A DNA stretch of 64,000 bases from an uncultured Oscillospiraceae bacterium (lineage in GTDB: Bacteria; Bacillota; Clostridia; Oscillospirales; Oscillospiraceae): positions 337,857-401,856 of the forward strand of contig CAJUKH010000043.1 of NCBI GenBank assembly GCA_910587345.1, written 5' to 3'. The translations under genes and the position numbers were made by a program. The notes beneath the pieces are model-generated. The model did no database searches. It saw nothing but the letters and a program-made list of their open reading frames with translations, and had not been told where the DNA came from. Every line of letters starts with the position of its first letter. Position 1 is the stretch's first letter. Shown in pieces: positions 28,609 through 36,264 of this stretch.

Positions 28609-29373
28609 TTACTCCCCTGCTTTGGCCTCGGCGGCCACATCCTTGCGGTAGATCACATAGCCCACCAGAATGGCCGCGCCCACCGCAAAGAGCATATCGA
28701 TCATGCCGAAGATGGGGAATGTGGCGGCCAGCGCCTTGCAGATATAGGGGGTAATGAAGCCGGCCAGCAGGTAGGGCAGCAGCCGGAAGAAGCCGGGGAT
28801 AAACTTGGCCTGCCGGTCCTTGCAGCGCATCAGGATGTTGTTGGCGGTGAGGCAGGGCATGATAAAGCCGAAGGCGGCCAGCACGCTGGCGGGCATCATG
28901 CCCAGAATGATGTCCCCCAGAATGATAATGACCAGCAAAATGGCCAGATTCACCACCACCGAGGCGAAAAGGGCGATGATGGTGGCCACATGGAACTTGG
29001 GGTTGGATGGGTCATCAGGCTCATCCACAAAGGCCCGGGCGGCCAGGGCCACGGGCAGCCGCATACTGGAGGCGTTGCCCGACAGGAAGGCGAAATAGGT
29101 GGCGGCCGAGCCGATGACCGGCCAGAAGGCTACCGGCTCCGAAAGCCACATACTGATGGCGAAGGAGGCAATGGCCACCACCACCGCCACAAAGTTGGCC
29201 CAGGGGATGTCGATGCCCTTGATAAAGACAAAGTAGATGGTGGGCAGTACGGACAGCAGCAGGGCCACTGCCATGGTGCCCGCGCCGATCTTATGGACGC
29301 TGGGGGTAAATTCCTTATGGAACTCCTCGTGGACGGCGTCCATATCCTTCACGGTGTTGTTGATGTCAGACAT
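28609..29373 (-). CDS. Integral membrane protein, probable transporter component
   Basis: 254 residues with about six to seven membrane helices after a 28-residue polar N-terminus. I do not recognise a named family. The repeated pattern of long helices with conserved Gly, Asn and Pro (AATYFAFLSGNASSMRLPVALAAR; GFIMPCLTANNILMRCKDRQAKF) suggests a transport protein. It lies 19 bases after the DUF5058 gene and before the M24 aminopeptidase; the DUF5058 protein and this one are probably two halves of one system. Confidence 0.6.
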   Translation of the reverse strand: MSDINNTVKDMDAVHEEFHKEFTPSVHKIGAGTMAVALLLSVLPTIYFVFIKGIDIPWANFVAVVVAIASFAISMWLSEPVAFWPVIGSAATYFAFLSGNASSMRLPVALAARAFVDEPDDPSNPKFHVATIIALFASVVVNLAILLVIIILGDIILGMMPASVLAAFGFIMPCLTANNILMRCKDRQAKFIPGFFRLLPYLLAGFITPYICKALAATFPIFGMIDMLFAVGAAILVGYVIYRKDVAAEAKAGE

Positions 29374-29392
29374 AAGAGATACCTCCTTCTCA

Positions 29393-30115
29393 TTAAATGC
29401 CCAGCAGGGTGGTGAACACCTGGGCGCAGGTCATGCCCACCAGCATGGCGATGGTGATGCTCCAGTCCTGCAGGCCCTTCTTGCCGCTCTTGGCGCAGTA
29501 CTTGGCGATGAGGACCACCACGATACCGGCGGGGAGGGCGGCAAACCAGTTCCGGGGCTTGGTCAGGTAGGACCGGCAGAAATAACCCATCAGGCCCATC
29601 ATGGCGGCGTTGCCCATATAGGGCAGGAAGGACTTTTTGCTGCTGCCGCCCTTCTTGTCGCCGGCGGCGGCCGCCTTATCCATCAGATAACACTCAATGG
29701 GAGTGGAGATAAAGTAGGGGATGGAGGCGAAGGCCATGCCGAAGGCGCACAGCACCAGCACGCTCTCGTTAAACTCGGGAGAGTTGAACTGGACACCGAT
29801 GGCGTTGGCGGCGGTGTCGGCGATCATCATCTCATAGCTGGCCGCGCCGATGACGCCCACCCGCATGAAGGTAAGGCCGCTGCCCACCATGGCGATGAGG
29901 GATAGGGCCACCACCATAACGCTCATGGAGGGGCCGATGACCGACACCGAACCCAGCTTCAAAAGGTGCTTGACCTCCGTATCGGTGAAGTAGGAATTTT
30001 TCTTGTTCCACTTCAGGGCCAGACGCAAAAACAGCACCGCCTGGACAATGACAATGCCGATGAGCAGACCCGCAAAGATCCACATCTCGCCGTTCAGATT
30101 CTTGACTGCCTCCAT
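29393..30115 (-). CDS. DUF5058-family membrane protein
   Basis: 240 residues, about six membrane helices. N-terminal helix, then a basic segment LKWNKKNSYFTD, the conserved region LLKLGSVSVIGPSMSVMVVALSLIAMVGSGLTFMRVGVIG and SPEFNESVLVLCAFGMAFASIPYF resemble DUF5058 proteins, which have no assigned function but occur beside peptidase and transporter genes. Good ribosome site (AGGAGGAGAAACA). Co-transcribed with the genes either side. Confidence 0.7.
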   Translation of the reverse strand: MEAVKNLNGEMWIFAGLLIGIVIVQAVLFLRLALKWNKKNSYFTDTEVKHLLKLGSVSVIGPSMSVMVVALSLIAMVGSGLTFMRVGVIGAASYEMMIADTAANAIGVQFNSPEFNESVLVLCAFGMAFASIPYFISTPIECYLMDKAAAAGDKKGGSSKKSFLPYMGNAAMMGLMGYFCRSYLTKPRNWFAALPAGIVVVLIAKYCAKSGKKGLQDWSITIAMLVGMTCAQVFTTLLGI

Positions 30116-30205
30116 TTGTTTCTCCTCCTTACAGATTCCGATTCTCGTACCGGGACACAGAACATATCATGTTGCCGTCCATCCCCCCAATCAGGGTATG
30201 CTCTG

Positions 30206-31375
30206 TCATATCAGTGACAGCAGCCCATAGAGCCAGTGGGAGAATACCCCCGCGCACAGCCCTCCCACCGTGTGGCTTCCGATGGCCTTGCCCACCAGGT
30301 GGTTGCACTCCAGAGAGTTCATCATGGATACATGGGTGCTGAGATAGCCGCTCCAGCACATACACATGGCGGTGAACACCGCCACATCGTTGCCGCTTAC
30401 AAGGCCCTGACCGGCCAGCTTGCCCACCAGCCCCACGGCGGCTCCCGCCGCCCCAAGGGCGGTGACGGGTACGGCCACCGCCTCGTTGGAGGAGAAGCCG
30501 AAGAGTGGAGCCAGAATGAACCGGGCCTTCTCGGCAAGCCGGGGCAGCAGCGCCACCCCCTCATAGGCTCCGCCGGTGTAGATGCCCCCCTCGCCGGGGC
30601 CGTTGGTGAGCATCATCACAAAGGTGCAGATAATGAGGACACCGGGGATGATGGCAAGGCCCATCTCCACCCCGCTTTTGCCCCCGTCCAGCATGGCGTC
30701 CATCAGCCGGGCGCCCATCGAGCCGCTCCGCCGCTCCGGCACCGGGGCGGCGGAACCCTCCTCGCCGGGGGCCTCCTCCACCCAGTCTTCGGCACCATAG
30801 ACCTTTTTGGTGGCCCGGAGCATCAGCCGGGTGGAGACGATACTGCCAATCACCGTTCCCGCCAGCCCCACCAGCACCGCCTTGCCGTAGGACTCCCCCG
30901 TCACGGCCTGAAGGCTCAGCATATAGGTACATACGATAAGCCCCATGCCGAAGGAGGTGCCCAGATTGGTCAGCGCAGGGAGCTGATACCGCCGGAAATA
31001 CTTCCGAAACCCCCTGTCATGGGCCAGAGTCAGGATGGCGGGATTGTCGGAGAGAAAGGTGGTCACAATGCCCAGCGAGGCCGCCCCGGGCAGGTCGTAG
31101 ACCGGCCCCAGCAGGGGGGACAGCAGCCGGTTCACCGCCGCCACCACCCCAAACTCGGTCAGCAGGGCGGACAGTGCCCCCGCCATGACGCAGATGGCCA
31201 TCAGGTAGAACACCGTGTTCATCAGAAGGTCATGGGCGGTGTTCATCATGGTGTTCAGCATATTGATCAGCCCCATTGGCCCGGCAAACAGGGAAAAGAA
31301 GCCTAAAAACAACACCAGAAAAATCACCGGCTCCTTCCCCCGCCGCCAGAAGCTCCTCTCCTCTTTCTGCTCCAT
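30206..31375 (-). CDS. Nucleoside-recognition (Gate) domain membrane protein
   Basis: 389 residues, about ten membrane helices. Two Gate-type segments are visible: MNTVFYLMAICVMAGALSALLTEFG with PGAASLGIVTTFLSDNPAILTLAHD, and a second in GVEMGLAIIPGVLIICTFVMMLTNGP followed by GFSSNEAVAVPVTALGAAGAAVGL. Gate-domain proteins are transporters or transport-coupled regulators whose substrates are often not nucleosides. First gene of the operon; ATG 31375 is preferred because GGAGG is eight bases upstream, whereas the in-frame ATG at 31381 is too close. Confidence 0.75.
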   Translation of the reverse strand: MEQKEERSFWRRGKEPVIFLVLFLGFFSLFAGPMGLINMLNTMMNTAHDLLMNTVFYLMAICVMAGALSALLTEFGVVAAVNRLLSPLLGPVYDLPGAASLGIVTTFLSDNPAILTLAHDRGFRKYFRRYQLPALTNLGTSFGMGLIVCTYMLSLQAVTGESYGKAVLVGLAGTVIGSIVSTRLMLRATKKVYGAEDWVEEAPGEEGSAAPVPERRSGSMGARLMDAMLDGGKSGVEMGLAIIPGVLIICTFVMMLTNGPGEGGIYTGGAYEGVALLPRLAEKARFILAPLFGFSSNEAVAVPVTALGAAGAAVGLVGKLAGQGLVSGNDVAVFTAMCMCWSGYLSTHVSMMNSLECNHLVGKAIGSHTVGGLCAGVFSHWLYGLLSLI

Positions 31376-31452
31376 CGCCATCACCTCCTTTCTATTCTAT
31401 CGCCTAATTGCCCATAAAAGCATGGGATTTTATATCTGTTTTTGTCACTTTT

Positions 31453-31481
31453 ATTATAAATGTTTCTTCGTCCTCCGTAAA
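31453..31481 (-). promoter_or_regulatory. Promoter of the Gate/DUF5058/aminopeptidase operon
   Basis: TTTACG (31481-31476), 17 bases, TATAAT (31458-31453) on the minus strand, about 70 bases before the first gene. Confidence 0.6.
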
Positions 31482-31555
31482 GCCATTGGATTTGTATCCC
31501 ATCCATAATAAAACCGTATGGTTCTTTCTGTCAACCCCGTTTCCGCCCCCTCCGC

Positions 31556-31595
31556 AAAAAGGGAGCGGTCCCCTTCCCGGGACCGCTCCCTTTTT
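31556..31595. terminator. Terminator after the 42-residue gene
   Basis: Stem AAAAAGGGAGCGGTCCC / GGGACCGCTCCCTTTTT with 6-base loop, insulating the small minus-strand gene from the transporter operon. Confidence 0.85.
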
Positions 31596-31624
31596 CGTTG
31601 TTCCCTGCCGGGGCCTCCGCCGTT

Positions 31625-31753
31625 TCAGGCCGCCAGATCCCGCAGCTCGCTTTGGGCCTCGCCCACCGTGTCCGCCGAGAAGCAGAACCGCCCACCGGCG
31701 TCAAACACCTCCACATGGCCCCCCACATACCGAAGTTCAAACTGCTCTGTCAT
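31625..31753 (-). CDS. Small protein of 42 residues, unknown function
   Basis: ATG at 31753, nine bases after AAAGGAG, and a stop at 31625, followed by a terminator. The product begins MTEQFELRYVGGHVEVFDAG and ends SELRDLAA: a beta-rich front and an acidic C-terminal helix. Similar-looking tiny proteins occur beside recombinases in Clostridia, but I cannot name a family. Divergent from the serine recombinase; the 154-base gap holds an inverted pair TATCAG (31785-31790)/CTGATA (31813-31818) that could be an operator. Confidence 0.65.
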   Translation of the reverse strand: MTEQFELRYVGGHVEVFDAGGRFCFSADTVGEAQSELRDLAA

Positions 31754-31907
31754 TTGGGCTCACTCCTTTCTGATGATGTCATTCTATCAGAGGATGTGTC
31801 CCATAAAGAGGACTGATAAAAGATATCCCGCCCAAATTTCTCCTTTGTTGCCCGGTATGGTACAACCAAAAGGGGGTTTTCCCCGCCCTTTGAAGGAGGA
31901 ATGCCAT

Positions 31908-32507
31908 ATGTCAACACGCTATGCCTATGTCCGGGTCTCCACCGCCGAGCAGAACGAGGCCCGCCAGCTGGAGGCCCTGGGTGGCCTTGTGCCAAAGGAG
32001 CGCATCTTTGTGGACAAGCAGTCGGGGAAGGACTTTCACCGGCCCCAGTACCGGAGGATGGTCCGGCGGATGAAAAAAGACGATCTGCTTTATATCAAAA
32101 GCATCGACCGTCTGGGGCGAAACTATGGGGAGATTTTAGAGCAGTGGCGGTACCTTACCCGGGAGAAGGGGGTGGATATCGTGGTGCTGGATATGCCATT
32201 GCTGGACACCCGGCGGGGCAAGGACCTGATGGGCACCTTTTTAAGCGACATCGTCCTGCAGGTCCTGTCCTTCGTGGCGGAGAACGAGCGCACCAACATC
32301 CGCCAGCGTCAGGCCGAGGGCATTGCCACCGCCAAGGCAAGGGGGGTGAAATTCGGCCGTCCCCCCATCCCCCTGCCGGACAATTTCCACGCCGTCCACA
32401 AAGCCTGGCGGGCCGGACAGCTGACTCTGGACCAGGCAGCCGCCGCCTGCCACCTCCCCCGGGGCACCTTCTACGCCAAGGCGGTCAAGTTTGAAAAAGG
32501 GGAATAA
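31908..32507 (+). CDS. Small serine recombinase (resolvase/invertase family)
   Basis: 199 residues, the size of Hin/Tn3-resolvase-type enzymes. Catalytic Ser11 is in YAYVRVSTAEQ; the QSGKDFHRPQYRRM, SIDRLGRNYGEI and ERTNIRQRQAEGIATAKARGVKFGRPP segments are the family hallmarks; a C-terminal helix-turn-helix (LTLDQAAAACHLPRGTFYAK) binds the site. It cuts and rejoins DNA through a 5'-phosphoserine link at palindromic sites with a 2-base crossover. Just downstream (32522-32664) lie two inverted copies of such a site around a promoter, so a DNA-inversion role is likely. No transposase is adjacent. ATG 31908 follows GAAGGAGGAATGCCAT. Confidence 0.92.
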   Translation: MSTRYAYVRVSTAEQNEARQLEALGGLVPKERIFVDKQSGKDFHRPQYRRMVRRMKKDDLLYIKSIDRLGRNYGEILEQWRYLTREKGVDIVVLDMPLLDTRRGKDLMGTFLSDIVLQVLSFVAENERTNIRQRQAEGIATAKARGVKFGRPPIPLPDNFHAVHKAWRAGQLTLDQAAAACHLPRGTFYAKAVKFEKGE

Positions 32508-32521
32508 AAAAAGCGGCCCGG

Positions 32522-32549
32522 AATTTGAAAAGGTGTACTTTTTCAAATT
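32522..32549. repeat. Left inverted site of the candidate invertible segment
   Basis: A 28-bp quasi-palindrome: arms AATTTGAAAA and TTTTCAAATT (perfect complements) around the asymmetric 8-base centre GGTGTACT. Layout matches a dimer-binding crossover site of a small serine recombinase. It begins 15 bases after the recombinase stop and could also act as its terminator hairpin. Confidence 0.7.
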
Positions 32550-32573
32550 TTCCCCGTCCACTTTACAAAGTTT

Positions 32574-32602
32574 ATAATACTACACAAATTTCGACAAGTC
32601 AA
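32574..32602 (-). promoter_or_regulatory. Promoter inside the invertible segment, now facing left, with 0A box
   Basis: On the minus strand TTGACT (32602-32597), 17 bases, TATTAT (32579-32574). The 9-mer TTGTCGAAA (32597-32589), a perfect 0A box, overlaps the end of the -35 and fills the upstream half of the spacer, as in Spo0A-controlled SigA promoters. In this orientation transcription would run into the recombinase gene antisense; inversion would point it at the HEPN and BspA-like genes. Confidence 0.65.
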
Positions 32603-32640
32603 TCACTTTTGGGGCTTAATTGTATGGCCTTTTGTCGTTT

Positions 32641-32664
32641 TGCAAAAGTACACCATTTCAAAAT
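32641..32664. repeat. Right inverted site of the candidate invertible segment
   Basis: Read on the minus strand this site matches the left site at 19 of 21 positions, including the whole centre GGTGTACT and the following TTT. Its outer arm is slightly degenerate. Together the two sites bracket about 115 bp (crossover to crossover, about 32536-32650). Confidence 0.7.
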
Positions 32665-32682
32665 TGGATTGGAGAAATCATT

Positions 32683-33261
32683 ATGGCAAAAAAGAAAACT
32701 CTGCCTGCAGGCAGCCGCTCCATTCTTGATGGGGTGTCGGACCAGTACGCTTTGTCAGAGCACGAGTATTATACGCTTTACTCATTTTTTGTTACATACT
32801 CCCTGTGTAAAAAGCAAAGCGACAAAAAACGCACCTTACGGGATTATGGTCAGTCTAATGTTCACATTGTAAAAAGCGGGGTCAGAAAAAATTTGCGGTC
32901 GGTTTTACGGATAGACCAAAAGAAGGGGGAAGAGAACTGTTTCATCTTTTCCAAGGCAAAGAGCCGCCCCAAAAATTTTGAAAAAATCAATTTGGGGGAT
33001 GGAACATTGTCGGATTACGATAAAGAGAGAGCCGTATTGCCTGAAAACAGTGAGCAGAATCAATATTTCACCCTATTCCACCATGTGAGAAACGGGCTTG
33101 CCCATGGGCAGTTTGCTTTGGTTTTCAGTTCTACTGGAGAAAAGATGGTGGTGATGGAAGATAAGACCCGCACGGGCAATGTGAATGCTCGAATGGTATT
33201 GAAGCTGAATACACTTTTGAGCATCGTTGCAACTATAGACGAGAAACATCTGATTGTTTGA
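32683..33261 (+). CDS. HEPN-motif protein (candidate RNase)
   Basis: 192 residues, AT-rich codon use unlike the flanking genes. The segment FHHVRNGLAHGQF contains Arg136-Asn-Gly-Leu-Ala-His141, the Rx4H (RNxxxH) motif of HEPN domains, set in a helical context; HEPN proteins are often metal-independent RNases of toxin-antitoxin and phage-defence systems. The N-terminal half (ILDGVSDQYALSEHEYYTLYSFFVTYSL) is unassigned. No antitoxin partner is visible. ATG 32683 follows TGGAGAAATCATT. It has no good promoter in the present orientation and ends 14 bases before the surface-protein gene. Confidence 0.65.
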   Translation: MAKKKTLPAGSRSILDGVSDQYALSEHEYYTLYSFFVTYSLCKKQSDKKRTLRDYGQSNVHIVKSGVRKNLRSVLRIDQKKGEENCFIFSKAKSRPKNFEKINLGDGTLSDYDKERAVLPENSEQNQYFTLFHHVRNGLAHGQFALVFSSTGEKMVVMEDKTRTGNVNARMVLKLNTLLSIVATIDEKHLIV

Positions 33262-33275
33262 AGGAGACATCTGGT

Positions 33276-35669
33276 ATGAAAAAGCGAGTTTTATCATTTT
33301 TGACCGTTGTTGGTCTGGTATGTTCTTTACTTCCCCACACGGCGTTGGCGGAGGACACGCAGTACAGCACTTACGAAATTCCCGAAACAAATATCGTTTT
33401 ATACTATACCGTCAATATCAATGGAAATGCGGCTATTCGGGGCTGCAATTACGATGCCAGCGGCCGATTAGAGATCCCAAGGCAAATCAACGGGTATCCT
33501 GTTACACAAATTACAAGGATTTATGACCCACAAGGCCATAAATACTGTAGAGATATAACCGCAATTATGATTCCTGATACGGTTACTTCAATTGGTAATT
33601 CCGCTTTTGAATGGTGCACCTCCCTTTCGGAAATCACCATCCCAGATTCCGTTACTTCAATTGCTTCTTCCGCTTTTGAAGGGTGCACCTCCCTTTCGGA
33701 AATCACTCTCCCAGATTCCGTTACTTCAATTGGTTGGTCCGCTTTTAAAGGGTGCACCTCCCTCTCTCAAATCACTCTCCCGGATTCCGTTACTTCAATT
33801 GGTCGTTCCGCTTTTGAAGGGTGCACCTCCCTCTCGCAAATCACTCTCCCAGATTCCGTTACTTCAATTGCTTCTTCTGCTTTTGAAGGGTGCACCTCCC
33901 TCTCGCAAATCACTCTCCCGGATTCCGTTACTTCAATTGGTGATTCCGCTTTTGAAGGGTGCACCTCTCTCTCGCAAATCACTCTCCCGGATTCCGTTAC
34001 TTCAATTGGTGATTCCGCTTTTGAAGGGTGCACCTCCCTCTCGGAAATCATTATCCCAGATTCCGTTACTTTAATTGATACTTGCGCTTTTGAAGAGTGC
34101 ACCCAGCTTTCACAGGTTACTTTTGGAAACTCTATTGGGAATATCTGGAGTAGTGCCTTTTTCAACTGCCCCGCTCTTCAAACTGTAGTTCTGCCCAAGA
34201 GCATACATTCCATTGGCTCTCAAGCCCTTGGCTATATCACCGGCCCCGAAAAACTCAACGGCTTTTCCATCACCGGCCACTGCGGCACCGCCACCGAAAC
34301 CTATGCCACTGAAAACGGCTTTCCCTTTGAACGCATCCATGACCCGATAGACATCGTTGTGACCCCGCCCACCTGCACCGAACCCGGCGTTACCGGCGGC
34401 ACCAAGTGCGCCGGGTGTGAAGAGGTCCTTTCTGTGGGAGGTGCCACCATTCCCCCCACAGGCCACACTCCCAACACCTATTGGCAGCGGGACTCCGCAG
34501 AGCATTACCACACCTGCACCACCTGCAACGGCAGGGCAGACGCCGCCCCCCATACCGGCGACTGGACCATTACCCGGGTCCCTACCGCCACCTCCACCGG
34601 CCAGCGGGAGCGGACCTGCACGGTCTGTAATTATGTCCAGCGGGAGACCATTCCCGCCACAGGGCAGGTCACCCCTACCCCCACTCCCACGCCGAAGCCC
34701 ACTCCTACGCCGAAGCCTACCCCCACAGCCAAGCCTACCCCTACGGCAAGCCCGGAGCCGTCCCCCACGCCCAGCCCTGCTCCCACTCAAACCCCGAAGC
34801 CGTCCCAGCCTTCCCGGCCCTCCGGCGGGTCCTCCTCGTCCTCTGACGACGCCCCCACCTACGCCATCACTCTGCCAAAGAGTATGGAGGGGGGCAGTGT
34901 GTCGGTCTCTCCCAAGCGGGCGGAGAAGGGGGACAAGGTCACCCTGACCCTCACCCCCGAGGCAGGCCACAGGGTAAAGAAAGTCACGGTGACCGACAAA
35001 AAGGGAGCCGAAATTGAATTGACCCGGCAGGAGGACGGGACCTACACCTTCCTCATGCCCGGCGGCCCCGTTACCGTATCCGCCCAGTTCGTCACCCGCT
35101 CGGTGGAGGTGATCCCCCCGCCGCCCTTTGCCGATGTGGACAGTACCGGCGAAGAGCAGGCCGCCATCACCTATGTCTACGACAAAGGCCTGATGAACGG
35201 CACCTCGGACACCACCTTCGAGCCGGAGACCGAGACCAGCCGGGCCATGCTGATCACCATCCTCCACCGTCTGGACGGCCAGCCCGCCCCGGAAAACCGG
35301 CCGGACTTTGCCGACGTGCCCGCCGGGGACTGGTACTCCGACGCCGTGGGCTGGGCGGTGGAAAAGGGCATCATCGTGGGCTTTGAGGACAACACCTTCC
35401 GCCCGGAGGAGCTGTTGACCAAAGAGCATCTGACCACCATCCTCTACCGCTACGCCGACTACAAGGGCTATGACGTGACCCAGCGGGAGGCCCTGAGCGA
35501 CTATATCGACCGGGACGCCATCGGCGCCTATGCCGTGGAGGCCATAGGCTGGGCCAAAGCCAAAGGTCTGCTGAACATGGAGGAGCGGATGCTCCTCCCC
35601 GGGGAACGGGTGCGCCGCCGCCGTGTGGCCGATATGGTCATGCAGTTTTGTGAAAATGTGATCGGGTGA
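33276..35669 (+). CDS. BspA-like leucine-rich-repeat surface protein with SLH domains
   Basis: 797 residues. Signal peptide 1-25 (MKKRVLSFLTVVGLVC...HTALA). Residues about 85-315 are LRR_5/BspA repeats of 23 residues (pattern SAFEGCTSLSEITLPDSVTSIG), at least nine units, seven nearly identical. Then Cys-rich segments (CTEPGVTGGTKCAGCEEVL, CTTCNGRADAAP), a TPTPKPTP-type linker (about 461-528), an InlB-type repeat domain ending MPGGPVTVSAQF, and three SLH modules (about 619-795) that bind the cell wall. BspA-type proteins mediate adhesion to host proteins or other bacteria. The repeat half is AT-rich and the SLH half GC-rich, suggesting a fusion or acquired repeat region. Start ATG 33276 follows GAAGGAG. 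Confidence 0.92.
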   Translation: MKKRVLSFLTVVGLVCSLLPHTALAEDTQYSTYEIPETNIVLYYTVNINGNAAIRGCNYDASGRLEIPRQINGYPVTQITRIYDPQGHKYCRDITAIMIPDTVTSIGNSAFEWCTSLSEITIPDSVTSIASSAFEGCTSLSEITLPDSVTSIGWSAFKGCTSLSQITLPDSVTSIGRSAFEGCTSLSQITLPDSVTSIASSAFEGCTSLSQITLPDSVTSIGDSAFEGCTSLSQITLPDSVTSIGDSAFEGCTSLSEIIIPDSVTLIDTCAFEECTQLSQVTFGNSIGNIWSSAFFNCPALQTVVLPKSIHSIGSQALGYITGPEKLNGFSITGHCGTATETYATENGFPFERIHDPIDIVVTPPTCTEPGVTGGTKCAGCEEVLSVGGATIPPTGHTPNTYWQRDSAEHYHTCTTCNGRADAAPHTGDWTITRVPTATSTGQRERTCTVCNYVQRETIPATGQVTPTPTPTPKPTPTPKPTPTAKPTPTASPEPSPTPSPAPTQTPKPSQPSRPSGGSSSSSDDAPTYAITLPKSMEGGSVSVSPKRAEKGDKVTLTLTPEAGHRVKKVTVTDKKGAEIELTRQEDGTYTFLMPGGPVTVSAQFVTRSVEVIPPPPFADVDSTGEEQAAITYVYDKGLMNGTSDTTFEPETETSRAMLITILHRLDGQPAPENRPDFADVPAGDWYSDAVGWAVEKGIIVGFEDNTFRPEELLTKEHLTTILYRYADYKGYDVTQREALSDYIDRDAIGAYAVEAIGWAKAKGLLNMEERMLLPGERVRRRRVADMVMQFCENVIG
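33594..34095 (+). repeat. 69-bp in-gene tandem repeats
   Basis: Seven consecutive 69-base units, each encoding one LRR of 23 residues, are nearly identical at the DNA level (shared blocks such as GATTCCGTTACTTCAATTG and TTTTGAAGGGTGCACCTCC). 69 is a multiple of 3, so gain or loss of units keeps the frame. Confidence 0.92.
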
Positions 35670-35792
35670 CTGGGCAGCCCCGCCGCTTTTGGGGGGAGGG
35701 CACCCCCCGGTCACCTCCTAAAAAAGCCCGCGGCGGCGCCGGCCGCTGCCGGTCTCTGACAGCGGCCCGGTCATCGGGCGGTTTGGGCTGGG

Positions 35793-36143
35793 TCAGCCCA
35801 CCTGCTCCGGGGTGCGCTCCACCCCGTCCCAGAGACGGGCGGCCACCACAGAGATGAACTCCTTAGGGCCGGGGCGGTCGTAGAGCCAGCTGCGGCGGTA
35901 GGTAGCCATGACCTCCCGGTCGCCGTACAGCCACAGATCATGGACTGCCCGCTCCAGCGCCTTGGAGATGGTCTTTGCGGAGCCTTTCCCCACCCGGCGG
36001 TTCAGGCTGTTCCAGATCACCTTCATCTGGGGCATGACGGGCTGATACCGCCGGGCCTCCTCAATGGCCATGCAGAGAAGGCCGGTGCCCTCCCCGCTCT
36101 GGCGGCCGCCCATGTCCAGAATGGCGTCCTGTATGTCCTTCAT
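35793..36143 (-). CDS. Stand-alone Spo0A C-terminal-domain regulator
   Basis: 116 residues that align along their length with the DNA-binding effector domain of Spo0A (about 120 residues): helix 1 region ILDMGGRQSGEGTGLLCMAIEEA, MPQMKVIWNSLNRRVG, the recognition helix zone GSAKTISKALERAVHDLWLYGD and the final FISVVAARLWDGVE. There is no receiver domain, so it cannot be phosphorylated like Spo0A. ATG 36143 is chosen over 36152 for its AAAGGA spacing. Two 0A-like boxes lie 64-82 bases upstream of its start. It sits at the end of the accessory island, convergent to the BspA-like gene. Confidence 0.85.
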   Translation of the reverse strand: MKDIQDAILDMGGRQSGEGTGLLCMAIEEARRYQPVMPQMKVIWNSLNRRVGKGSAKTISKALERAVHDLWLYGDREVMATYRRSWLYDRPGPKEFISVVAARLWDGVERTPEQVG

Positions 36144-36206
36144 GAAAATCATTCCTTTGCAGGGGAATGGTTTCAGAATAAAACAGGAATTTTATTTTTT
36201 CGAGGT

Positions 36207-36224
36207 TTTCGACAATAATCGACA
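36207..36224 (-). promoter_or_regulatory. Pair of 0A-like boxes upstream of the Spo0A_C gene
   Basis: On the minus strand TGTCGAT (36224-36218) and TTGTCGAAA (36215-36207) are direct repeats spaced 10 bases apart, one helical turn. A TAAAAT (about 36193) could serve as -10. The second box is identical, base for base, to the one in the invertible promoter at 32589-32597. Confidence 0.6.
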
Positions 36225-36264
36225 TTTTTATTTCAATTATCATTGAGTTTGCCTGTTGGCATAG

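Noticed and set aside
31908..32664. Complete transposon around the serine recombinase
   Set aside because: No transposase, no terminal inverted repeats with target duplication; the inverted sites have crossover-site layout instead.
33594..34095. Regular 69-bp repeats as a possible CRISPR array
   Set aside because: No unique spacers; the repeats are continuous, in frame and encode leucine-rich repeats.
34110..35714. 534-residue minus-strand frame opposite the BspA-like gene
   Set aside because: Shadow frame, Gly/Arg/His-rich, no start signal.
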